Below are positions 9,509 through 19,500 of a stretch of 64,000 bases of DNA, piece after piece. Each line of letters begins with the position of its first letter. Within the stretch, counting starts at the first letter, position 1. The notes under the pieces are model-generated. The model made no database searches, was not told where the DNA came from, and worked only from the letters and a program-made list of their open reading frames with translations. The DNA comes from Aulostomus chinensis (lineage: Eukaryota > Chordata > Actinopteri > Syngnathiformes > Aulostomidae), in assembly GCA_037954235.1 (NCBI GenBank), contig JBBMOA010000002.1, positions 7,251,509-7,315,508 of the forward strand, written 5' to 3'. Both the position numbers and the translations under genes were made by a program.

Positions 9509-12500
9509 GTGGGCAATGTTGAGTGATTCTTATTTTTCACTCTCTTCAACACATAAGATTTCTGGGGGTTTGTTGGGCTTCTTCAAGCGAGGGCTGGTGA
9601 ATATGACAGCATAAACACCAAACACCAGCCTGTGCCATTAAAAGGACTGCTGGTGGCGATCACTTTGTGCGTAGCTGCTACCCAGAAGATGGAGCTGTCC
9701 TCATAACTTTGTTACACTGAGCTACAGACCTGAACAGAAAATTTGGATGGCATTGACTGGAAAATGGTCTGAAGTAATGTTACTGGTTTGAATTAAGTAG
9801 AGAAAAATGACTTTCTGTTTTGAGACTGAGATGGAAACCACCAGGAATTGCCTGCAAGGGAAGGTTGCAGAGATGGAGAACTTTGCGGGTCATCTGGAAG
9901 AAATCTTCCTGACCGTCGAGGTAAATGTCACCCACAAACCTCTCCAGAGCAACAGCATGTACCTGTTTTGACACTGATTTATTTTGCTGTGGCTGTGTGA
10001 GGACCTCTCTTTTCAGTTTATAAGGGACTGGAAACACACCAGGCTCAGATGTGTGGCCCCTGAAGGTCCTTAATGCATCAATTTCATTCAAATGTGACAA
10101 CTTTTGAAACTCTAAATGATCCCCAATGTGTGCCCAGGAGAATTTTGGGCGGCGGGAGCAGAACTTGGAGCAACACTACAATGACGTACTCCAGGCGTTG
10201 TCTCAGCGGTACGACGAGCGTGCGGCTGGGCTGGAGGAGGAGAAGAAGAGCAAGCTGGAGGCCCTGTACAGTCAGCTGCTGGCCTGTGGTCGGGCGCTGG
10301 ATGCCTCCAAGGAGCTCATTGAGGCGGCCAAGGCCATCTACCGCAGCGAGGACCACAGGTTCTTCCTGAAGGTGTCCAGCTTGTGTCAGACAGTCAGGTT
10401 ACAGTTTGTGCTGGTGAACGTGTCTTGAGTGACACACATGAAATTGTGGATCTAAATGACTGATTGGCGTTTCATCTATTGACAGGCAGTTATTCCCGTC
10501 ATTAAGAGGTAAATACAATGCTGCCTGGTGAGAATGTCTAACAATTTAAGTGTGATTCTGAGAGACTAATCATGTTCGTGTGCATGACCTCATAGAGTAA
10601 CGTGATGTGTTCGTGACTGATCCTGATGAGGAACGCGATGATGCAACATTAATTTGATTCCTGACACATTCGGTGTCATCCTCTGTCCCTCACAAGGATC
10701 AAGGTGCTGGCCAAAGAGGAGGTTAACCTCACACTGTATACACCACTCGAGTTCAGCTCGCTGCTCACTGACCTGTCAGATGTCAAAACCATGATGGACT
10801 CCATCAACGTTGTCCCAGGTCTGAATGAATGAATGAATGAATGAATGAATGAATGATGAATGAATGAACAAGTAAGAGGGAACTGTTCATATTCACTTGA
10901 ATGTGCAACAACAGATACAATAACCACACAAGAAAGTCGTTGGTGTTTTTTTCTACTCAGTGATTTCTAATTTGACTCCAAAATTATCATGTAATTTAAT
11001 GGATCTGAGAAGAATTATCAATTCTTTTATACCAATATTATACGCATCGTTCTAAAACACAAAAAGTGTGTTCCTGTGTTGATTATGAATTTTCAACTCT
11101 GTTGTTGCCATCACAAAGCTGCACACTGAAACGTTAGCTGTTCATGTTCTTTTAGTATGTTGTTTATCTTAGTTGGGACCTGAGTGGTTTAACAGTGTCA
11201 TGCTTACTTCATGTTTTATGGTGTGAGGTTCAGAGGTTTTTCACTATTACTCTCCTGTACTGGGGGGCAGCACTGTGGCCTCACAGCAAGAAGGTTCCGG
11301 GTTCCAGTCCCGGCTCCAGCACGGGATCTTTCTGTGTGGAGTCTGCATGTTCTCCCTGTGTGGGTTCTCTCTGGTACTCCAGCTTCCTCTCACAGTCCAA
11401 AGACATCAAGAGGGGACGAGGCTGATTGATACTCTAAATTGACCGTAGGTGTGACTGCGAGTGTGAATGGTTGTCTGTCTCTATGTGTTGGTCCTGTGAT
11501 GGACTGGTGACCTGTCCAGGGTGAACCCTGCCTCTCACCTGAAGGCTGCTGGGATAGGCTCCACCCCCCGCAACCCTTAACAGTATAAGAGGTAGAAAAT
11601 GGAATGATGGATGGATGGATGGATGGATGGACTCTCCTCTGCTTCCGCTTGTTCCACTCTTTTATCCATGTGTCTGTATGGGCACTTCTGCCACCTCTGA
11701 CAAGACTGGATTAATAGTAATAATTATCTGTTTTTCCAATGTGAACGCAGCTCCATCGGCCCCCGTCATCAATCCCCAGATACCCAACTCTGCCACCCAG
11801 ACTTCCCTGCATGTGTGCTGGAGCTTGTTCTCCGATGACACCGTGGAGTTCTATGAGCTGTACTACCGACCCGTGCTGGAGGACACACCCGCCGACAGCT
11901 CCAGCGCACCAGACGGTACAGCGCATGATAACTCCACCTACTGCTGAATGTTTTAAGAGATTCATTGGATTTTTTTGTTAAGATGAAAGTTACATTTGGT
12001 TTGACAGTAAGCCAGGTAAAAGTGAAAGAGACCCACTGCACTGTGACACATCTGCTGCCCAACGCTCAGTATGAGCTCTGGGTGACCGCCACCAACACGA
12101 CAGGCATCAGCCCGGCCAGCGAGAAGGCCCTCTACATGACAGGTACAAATTAACTCACCCTAACCCTGAAACCTGAAAAACCAGGAAGGTGGAAAATAGA
12201 AATAACTCATTTATTCAAAAGAATTCCAGAACCGAATCAAAATTCTAATTGTATCAACCTCTCCTAAACTAACTTTTGGTCATTACGTTGCTGTACTTTT
12301 CAGAATTCAAGATCTAATTTTACCTTCCACTCCCAAATTGAAGTTTTTCAAAAAATGTTTTAAATTTTGTGACCCCCCCCCCCCCGGGCATAAATTGGGG
12401 AACATCCTTTAACAAAACCCCAACCCCACCCACTCTCCCCAGTTTTTCCATCCATCTTTGCTGTAACTCGTGATAATAATTGAGCATCAGCCGACTCTTG

Positions 12501-15327
12501 TAAAATGTTACCAAGTAAAGTGTGAATGATTGATGTCCCCCAGTACCATCCCCTCCGGTGATCAAGCCCCGGGAGTGCATCAGCTGTCCCGAGGCAGCTC
12601 TGATCCGCTGGGAGTCAGGAAACACCGACCCTGTTGACTCCTACACTGTGGAGCTCAGTGAGATGGGCACTAACGGCGCTGAGAGCGGTGTAACAGAGTA
12701 AGAGCTGTGTCACATACGTCACCGCACATAAACAGCTGATTCCATACTAACTGAAAGTACAGCAAATCGGCGCCTCATGATGTTTTTTTTTCTTCCTTCC
12801 CGAAGTGGCCTTTGCTTGCAAACATCCATGAACAGGCATGTGTTCGTGCTTGCCTGGGAGTTCTGAGGTCCCATGGTTATCAGGCTGCTGAATCAAGACA
12901 CTCTGTCCTCAAAAAGCTATTCTTAGCTGCAGCTCCCGCAGCACTGTTCGAGCTAGAACACTGTCCTCGCATTCTGAGTCATTTTCGTTTGTTATCTGGG
13001 CCTTTCTGAGAACTCCCGGGCACTTTGAGTGGTCTGTTCGCTGTAGTTCTTTGTCAACCACGTTACGTTCCACAGTACAACAAAGCAGGATGTTAAAGTC
13101 AACGCTGAAAGTTGCCGTCATTTTATCGTCGTAAGCCCCTCTGTCCCCCGGCTGCTCCCCAGGTCAGTGGTCGCCGTCCCCACCTGTCAGTGTCTGATCC
13201 AGCTGCAGGCAAGACGCCGTTACCTGGTGTCGGTGCGAGCAGTGAACATCGGCGGGCCCAGCGACAGGAGTGAGGTCATAACTGTCTCCTCAACAGGTGA
13301 GAAGCATCACGCGTCAGCTCGTTACTTCTAAGAAATACTCGATTACATTCCCATTTCTGGATTTTTTTTCCCCTTCAGCATATTAAAAAAAATGTATAAA
13401 ATGCTCAACAAAACATATTTTGTGAACTAGCAAATCATCACAGGTGCTAAATGATTGAAAAGTCTTTATTTTAAATGTGGAGGAGCAGAATTGTGAAGAA
13501 GTACCTCAAAGCTGCTCTAAACAAGTTGAACATTTCCAGGTACGTTCTTCCATCTCCTGGAGGACACAGCCCATCCTTGCCTGTCCATCTCTGAGGACGG
13601 TTTCACCATGTTTCATGGAGATGAGGAGCTGCCGATAAGCGCTATGGCCCTAGACGACAACACCTTTACCAGGCAAAGAGAGGGAGAGTGACTGATGCTA
13701 GGGTACTCCTGCTCCTGTACACGTGTGACGTTTGTATGTGCGTGTGCAGGTGTGTTGCAGTCCTGGGGGATCTGATTCCAGTGCGAGGTCGGCACTACTG
13801 GGAGGTGGAGGTGGATGATGGGACAGAGTTTAGGGTCGGAGTTGCATATGAGGACACGGACAGGAACACCTACCTGGGAGCCAACACCACCTCCTGGTGT
13901 ATGAGGCACATTCTCACTCCATCCAGGTACCATCCCCGCCACTCCAGGCTCCCTTTAACTACTCAGAAAACTTTATTCACACAGTAAATACATCACCCGC
14001 TTGATCTTAATGACTTAATTTTTGAAAAAGGGAACTGATCATGTAAAATGATGAGAACAAATGACAGTGACGTCAGTTTGGACTTAGACTTGTGACGCAC
14101 AGCTGATCGTCATGGTCCAGTGGAATGGAATCAATGTTCTGATTCCATTACCTGGCCTGCGTCTTGGCCAATACTGACTCGGTACCAGTATGTTAAATGT
14201 TGGCAGTGGTTGCATGTGCAGTTAATCGTGTACGGATGTGATAGGTGATCACTGGTTTGTAAAAAATCAACAAATAGAGGCATAGAATGAACCACTCATA
14301 GTTTAACCGTGGATTTGCGCTCGAAGCTAACCGTCCCGATCCTAGTTACTGGATCGATGCATGGACCAGCATCCTCACCAGAACTGGATCTGCTTTGTTA
14401 CCCAGTATAGGAACCACTTCCCGCACCGGTTATACAATTCATTTCTTTTCTATGTACGGGATTTAGGTCAGAGAATCATTCAGAGGATTCAGTAAATCAG
14501 AGAACACATACGCAAAATAACTTGATTCTTCTAGCAAATAGCGGCGAGGTCTGCGATCCGAAACGATGAGAAAATAAAAACTGAATTCCACAGCGAGTAG
14601 CCTCGTCCCATGTGTTTGTGCTGCACCAGGAAGGGGACACTTCTTCTCTTCCAAGAACAAGTAGTTGCAGAATAATAGCAGAATTGATTCTTGGAGGGAC
14701 TGAGAGCAGTTCAGGGAAACTGGGCAGAGATTTCATTTTAAACCAGCAAAAATGTTCATTTCTGAAGAAAAATATTGTCCAAGGATTCAATATAAATCTA
14801 AGGGAGAAGACACCACAGATTAATTTTACTTCAATGGTGTTGCTAAGGCAACTCTCAAAGGAACAAAGGAGAACAGCAGAATTGTCAGATTCACCGAATC
14901 ATAGGAGGCCCACCACACAGGCCCTGGTGGTTCTCATCCTAGTTGTTCTGCCTACGCTTACATCCTCTTTGTCTTTAATGCGTCATCATTGAGTCCATTT
15001 CTGCTTTCCAAGCATCCAGGCAGTTAAACTCTGGGAGCAGGGTTACAGTTGAAAGCTGCGTTTGTGATGTTATTCAGGCACAAGTATGAGTTTCTGCACA
15101 ATGGCTGCAGCCCCGACCTGAGGATCACGGTGAACCCAGTCCGCATCGGCGTGGCTCTGGACTACGAGAGGGAGACGCTGTCCTTCTTTAACGTGGATTT
15201 GGAACAGCGCCTGCACACCTTCCACTGTCACTTCCAAACTTATGTACACCCCTGCTTCGGCCTGGACAACCCCGGAGCCCTGACTGTCCACAATGGCATA
15301 GAAGCTCCTGAATACGCTTTCATCTGA
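9278..15327 (+). CDS. fsd2: FSD2 / minispryn, fibronectin III and SPRY domain protein
   Basis: Muscle-enriched relative of FSD1 and myospryn. Twelve exons: 9278-9508, 9825-9920, 10138-10371, 10486-10508, 10697-10818, 11751-11915, 12008-12142, 12544-12697, 13163-13296, 13540-13672, 13750-13926 and 15078-15327. They sum to 1854 nt, exactly 618 codons including stop, with every phase matched. Order: acidic N-terminal segment, coiled coil (MENFAGHLEEIFLTVE then LEQHYNDVLQALSQRY), two FN3 domains (PSAPVINPQIPNSATQTSLH.. and PPVIKPRECISCPEAALIRW..), and a B30.2/SPRY domain (VAVLGDLIPVRGRHYWEVEV, FNVDLEQRLHTFHCH, HPCFGLDNPGALTVHNG). It is assigned to FSD2 rather than FSD1 because whamm is adjacent. 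The 5' end is incomplete: the first exon (phase-0 donor) was not found, and the N-terminal segment is shorter than I recall for mammals. The intron after 13672 appears to use a GC donor. Confidence 0.93.
9825..9920 (+). CDS. fsd2: fsd2 coiled-coil exon (32 codons)
   Basis: Acceptor TTTCTGTTTTGAG, donor GTCGAG|GTAAAT. It encodes VAEMENFAGHLEEIFLTVE, a strong family match. The left boundary is the least certain of this gene. Confidence 0.82.
10138..10371 (+). CDS. fsd2: fsd2 coiled-coil exon (78 codons)
   Basis: Acceptor TGTGCCCAG, donor CTGAAG|GTGTCC, phase 0. It encodes ENFGRREQNLEQHYNDVLQA and KSKLEALYSQLLACGRALDA, a continuous heptad-like helix. Confidence 0.9.
10486..10508 (+). CDS. fsd2: fsd2 23-nt micro-exon
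   Basis: Acceptor CTATTGACAG, donor AAGAG|GTAAAT. Its seven whole codons read AVIPVIK and it ends in phase 2. It is needed to keep frame between 10371 and 10697. Confidence 0.82.
10697..10818 (+). CDS. fsd2: fsd2 exon, end of coiled coil
   Basis: Acceptor CTCACAAG, donor GTCCCAG|GTCTGA, phase 2 to 1. It encodes LEFSSLLTDLSDVKTMMDSI just before the first FN3 domain. A (GAAT)n microsatellite begins about 5 bases past the donor. Confidence 0.9.
10823..10870. repeat. (GAAT)n microsatellite
   Basis: Eight perfect GAAT units and a short imperfect tail, starting just inside the fsd2 intron. Confidence 0.95.
11262..11630 (+). mobile_element. tRNA-headed SINE-like element, copy 2
   Basis: Same body as 6060-6434 in the same orientation, ending in (TGGA)n at 11608-11630. 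The A-box segment GGTGGTGCAGTGGT is deleted: GGGGGGCAGCACTGTGGCC replaces it. The B-box region GGGTTCCAGTCCC remains. It is inside the fsd2 intron before the first FN3 exon. Confidence 0.82.
11751..11915 (+). CDS. fsd2: fsd2 exon, first FN3 domain part 1
   Basis: Acceptor GTGAACGCAG, donor CAGACG|GTACAG, phase 1 at both ends. It encodes APSAPVINPQIPNSATQTSL, VCWSLFSDDTVEFYELYYRP. Confidence 0.92.
12008..12142 (+). CDS. fsd2: fsd2 exon, first FN3 domain part 2
   Basis: Acceptor TTTGACAG, donor ATGACAG|GTACAA, phase 1 at both ends. It encodes VTHLLPNAQYELWVTATNTT, the C-terminal half of an FN3 fold. Confidence 0.9.
12544..12697 (+). CDS. fsd2: fsd2 exon, second FN3 domain part 1
   Basis: Acceptor TGTCCCCCAG, donor ACAGA|GTAAGA, phase 1 to 2. 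It encodes PSPPVIKPRECISCPEAALI and NTDPVDSYTVELSE. Confidence 0.92.
13163..13296 (+). CDS. fsd2: fsd2 exon, second FN3 domain part 2
   Basis: Acceptor CTGCTCCCCAG, donor TCAACAG|GTGAGA, phase 2 to 1. It encodes CLIQLQARRRYLVSVRAVNI. Confidence 0.92.
13540..13672 (+). CDS. fsd2: fsd2 exon, SPRY entry, probable GC donor
   Basis: Acceptor ACATTTCCAG. It encodes FFHLLEDTAHPCLSISEDGF and DDNTFTR. The family reads T-R-C-V-A-V across this junction, which needs the donor ACCAG|GCAAAG, a GC rather than GT donor. A GT donor 16 nt downstream (GGGAGA|GTGACT) is in the same phase but would insert about six extra residues. Confidence 0.85.
13750..13926 (+). CDS. fsd2: fsd2 SPRY exon
   Basis: Acceptor GTGTGCAG, donor CATCCAG|GTACCA. 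It encodes CVAVLGDLIPVRGRHYWEVE and FRVGVAYEDTDRNTYLGANT, the SPRY core. Confidence 0.94.
13927..15077 (+). other. last fsd2 intron
   Basis: 1.15 kb. It contains a 126-codon chance reading frame (14612-14992) without family resemblance. No repeat is recognised. Confidence 0.7.
15078..15327 (+). CDS. fsd2: fsd2 terminal exon, end of SPRY
   Basis: Acceptor GTTATTCAG. It encodes HKYEFLHNGCSPDLRITVNP, ALDYERETLSFFNVDLEQ and VHPCFGLDNPGALTVHNGIE, with TGA at 15325-15327. Confidence 0.94.
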
Positions 15328-15436
15328 CTTATTCAGAGGAACTACTGTTCAGCGCTGGTAGAACATTCAAGACTGAGAACAGTTCTAAGCTGTATAAATA
15401 TGCAGGAACCACAGACAATGAGGGGATTTAAGGTGT

Positions 15437-15442
15437 TTTATT
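15437..15442 (-). terminator. khdc4: candidate khdc4 polyadenylation signal
   Basis: AATAAA on the minus strand (TTTATT on plus), about 990 bases past the khdc4 stop; no nearer canonical hexamer was seen. If both this and the fsd2 signal are used, the two 3' UTRs overlap by roughly 150-200 bases. Confidence 0.5.
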
Positions 15443-15595
15443 ATAGTATTCCATGGGAACAGGCATACACCATTTTCCAAGATAAGAAAAGGTTTCACTG
15501 AATTTTACAGTTTTATACAATCAGTAACTTCAGCAGACAAATTTTAAAAAAGAAACATGGGGCCCGACTTGTAATTAACAAAACATGTTTTGAAA

Positions 15596-15601
15596 AATAA
15601 A
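15596..15601 (+). terminator. fsd2: candidate fsd2 polyadenylation signal
   Basis: AATAAA about 270 bases after the stop codon, the first canonical hexamer downstream of fsd2 on this strand. Confidence 0.5.
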
Positions 15602-16432
15602 ATTAAACTGTTTAAAAAAAAAAAAGTCCTGTGGTGATTTTACAATTAAATTTACAAAATTTTAAAAAGGAAAAATCCACCCATAAAACTTAATATTACT
15701 GGTGTTTAGCTTGAAGACTGAAAAGTGCAAGTTGGAATCAAAACTAAGGCTTGGAATTTGAACCAACCATTTTCAATGGACATTTTGTCATAACAATGAT
15801 AGTAGGAGACAAACTTTGCATAAAAGGCTCGTCATTTCTTAAAAACCAAGGCTGGACAACACTACGCGGTCATAGCCGCGCCCAGGCTGAAGCAAAAACA
15901 CAGGTAACTGGGATCGTGACAATGAGCTGGAGGGCAGGCCACCCGTACTTATAGAAGCTAAATAGATGTGCAGCAACTCTAATATGCTCAACTCAACAAC
16001 AAGTTTGCACCAATCATCTTTCAGAAAGGCATTCCACATATTCACTAATAAGTACCAGACATCAGAAACTGGTGATATGCTAAAGACCATACCAGTGTTC
16101 CTTCTGCATCCTTGAAAAACCCGGTGTGTGTGAAGTCTGGCTGCCCAAACATCCAACGGAAGAAGCCAAACTCTCAAGCTAATGTCTAAGCGTTGTGCAG
16201 CAATGAAAGAAACCAAAGGAGGAGGAAAAAAAAAATCTGAATAAATATAAAACAAAGCTGTAAATAATGATGCTACACGAAGTAAATTTTGTTGTGAGAA
16301 ATCTGGTCTTGGAATAGTGTATGTTCAGATGAGGGTGGATTTTTCCTTTTGTGGAGGTTTGAGAGCTGTGCTGATGTACTGAATGTAGACTCTGGGTCTG
16401 TGGGCATCCTGGACAGTGGGAGGGAGCAGGGG

Positions 16433-16560
16433 CTACAAGTTATCAGTCTTACTGCTGCGAGTCCTCTCCTCCTCTTCATCAGAGGAGTCTCCTCCGTAGG
16501 GCACCAGCCCCGATGCATCCTCCTCCACTTTACACTTCTTCTCACACACCTCTTGATCAC
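16433..16560 (-). CDS. khdc4: khdc4 terminal coding exon
   Basis: Acceptor GTCCTTACAG. It encodes KKCKVEEDASGLVPYGGDSS, DEEEERTRSS and ends DNL, TAG at 16435-16433. The acidic DSSDEEEE tail is diagnostic. Confidence 0.94.
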
Positions 16561-19500
16561 CTGTAAGGACACGGTAAAAAAAACAGAGAGAAAGAGAGAA
16601 AGGGTGGGAAACATAAGAGAGAGGAGGGGCAGAGAGAACAAAACAGAAGAGAACCCAGTGAGCAGCCCCATGTTAGCAGCGGTTTAGAGTCGGATCCACA
16701 GCCAGGGAGGGAAGATATCAAATGAAACGGCAGCAGAGCACACATCCATAACAGGCCGGTCCAGGAACACATGTTGAGAGAGAGAGAGCAAGGGAAAGAC
16801 AAGAAACATATACAAGAAGAGTGTGTTAGTGAGTTCTACCAGTCCAGGGCTTCACACAGGTCTCCATTCTTCCTACATTCCTCCATGGGGGGACAACTCC
16901 ACTCTAGTATCCCTGTACTCAGGCTCTCAGAGAAAGTTACATACCCAACGATGCGGTGTTGCTGGAGACACCGGCCAGATCTTCTGTCACTGTGGCTCGG
17001 GACCGTTTGCGTGTGAGGGGGCCGGGAGCAGCAAAGGGAGGTGGCGGTGGCGGCATCAGTATCCTGAGGGGAGAGAAACTATGAAAAAACTCACAGGGGT
17101 CAGGAAGAACGACACTCCAGAGAATCTAATGACAGACCTCTCCATTACTTTCTTCTCTCCGACAATGGCAGCAGGAAGTGCGGACTCCTGATGAGCAGGA
17201 CCCTCTGGAGAGATGGTGGAGGGCTGAGCAAACACAGAACATGTTGCAATAAAACCCCTGTTTATTAACAGCTGAACTTCTTGATGCAATTTTGAAGATT
17301 TATTCCTCCCTTAATTTGGTGGTTGGTCATATATAGAAAGCCCTAAATATTAAACAACCAAGGTGCACCCACCAAAATTAGTTAGCTTTATTACTTTTCA
17401 ACTTTACAGGAAAAAAGGTTAAATTCAATGAGGAAAGTAAAGTCCAGGCCTAACTTCAAATCTGCATCAGCGATGGTGATTGTTTTTTTTGACTCTCACG
17501 AGTTCAAAAGAACGATATAAAAAAGGTAACCGTGTAATTCTGAATGCCAGTGAACTGACAGCGACGTTAGTGAACTACTTTAGCCAAAGGTCTGTCAGTC
17601 AGCTGTCACCTGGCAACAACTATGCTTCAGTGAGGTGCTCAAGTGCGACTCTGAAGCCAACCTGTTGGTCCTTAGCTACGTCCTGAAAATGGTGTTTGGG
17701 ACTTCCTGAGTCAGGGAGCACACTGAAAGATTCTTCAGGCTCCTCAACGGTGTCACCGCTACCAGGCCCCTTCAACAGAAAAAAGCCCAAAGAGTCACAG
17801 TGATCCTGGGGGCTGACAACTTTAATCAAGCTTGTAATGCTGGAGAGCAGATTTTAGTAGCACTTCAAACGGATCCATCCAGTAAACAACCAAAATGTTT
17901 AAAAGGTCACAGCAATTACTTTGATCATCTGATCTGATTTTGAAACATCAGAATTGGTGTTGGAGTTCACCTAACAGCTACATGGACATGCTTGTCAGGA
18001 GTCAACATAAAAAATTCTACAAACTTTAAAACAACGTATGAACGATGGAAACGATAAACAGCGCAGGCTTTAATCTCTGTGGTTACCTGCACGAGAAAGG
18101 GGTGCGGTTTCCTTGGACACACTGGATACTGAACCATTGCCTGAGAAGATGGAGGGGTTGTCGACATGTTAGAATGACTTGGGGGACCATTTGCATTACT
18201 CCAATAACCAGTGGCTCCTGGGTACGCTGAATAGCCCCCAGCATACCCATTTGCTGGGTAGTTATACCAGGACCCCTGGCTAGAGTAATTGCTATTAGCA
18301 GGAAATCCATGTGCTGCGTATGCTGAAATGAAAGTATAGAGCGTGGAGTTAATAGCTTTATATCACATGGATCAATAACAGGGTGTTTGACAACTGTGAC
18401 CTACTATTGCAACCTATTGTTGAGCCATAAAGACGTCAAGAGAAAATTCATTCCCACAAAGATGAAAGCAGTCAGCTAGTGCCTGATATTTGTTCACACT
18501 GCTGGAATGTGTCTGTTCAGGGACACTCACGTTGTGTTGAGCCGGTGGCTGTGTACATCGTCACCGTCCGGGCGTGTTCAGATCTCACCTTGACCATGAA
18601 AGACAAACAGGACCATGTAAACAGGCAGATAAGGTTGCACAAAGGCTGTTGTTTCAACAGCTGAGTTCAACTGTAGGTAGGTGCAGAGCACTCAGAGCCT
18701 ATCACTGGAGGTCTGGTGGTTCACGCTACCTCTATCACTTTTGGAGGTCGGCGTCAGTGACAACTATATGCTCTGACAGATTCACCTTCTTACACCACTC
18801 CGTCAATCTCTCACTCTCAAGTCTTCATTTATTCACACATCATCATGAACTTACAGTTTCTAACAGGCTCTCTGTCAGTTTCTTCGCTGCCTCCAATCCA
18901 GCTGCGTTTGGGTGGCTGTGACACATGAAAGCCATGGTTTAACAGAGCGGAAAAATCTCAGGATTAACAGAACAAAGAAAGTTGCTTGATGTCCAGGTAA
19001 GGCTCTTGGTGGCCTCTGATCAGCCCGAGCCACAAGAATCATTTACTTCTCATAATGATATTTACTCACTCTGTTTAATGGTAAAATTAAATAGTAAATA
19101 AATGCTGACGCTTCCAAGCAAAACTAACCTCGTTTGTTTGTTTATATATATACACACATATACATATATATACACAAACATATATATGTACATATATAAA
19201 CACACATATATATAAACACACATATATATACACACACGTACGTACACACACGTACGTACACACACGTACGTACACACACGTACGTACACACACGTACGTA
19301 CACACACGTACGTACACACGTACGTACACACACGTACGTACACACGTACGTACACACACGTACGTACACACGTACGTACACACGTACGTACACACGTACG
19401 TACACACACGTACGTACACACGTACGTACACACGTACGTACACACGTACGTACACACGTACGTACACGTACGTACACACGTACGTACACGTACGTACACG

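Noticed and set aside
14612..14992. 126-codon plus-strand frame in the last fsd2 intron
   Set aside because: No family resemblance, lies between well-supported exons, no splice or promoter support.
16273..16687. 112-138-codon frames overlapping the khdc4 terminal exon
   Set aside because: Wrong frames or antisense; the real exon is 16433-16560 with acidic DSSDEEEE.
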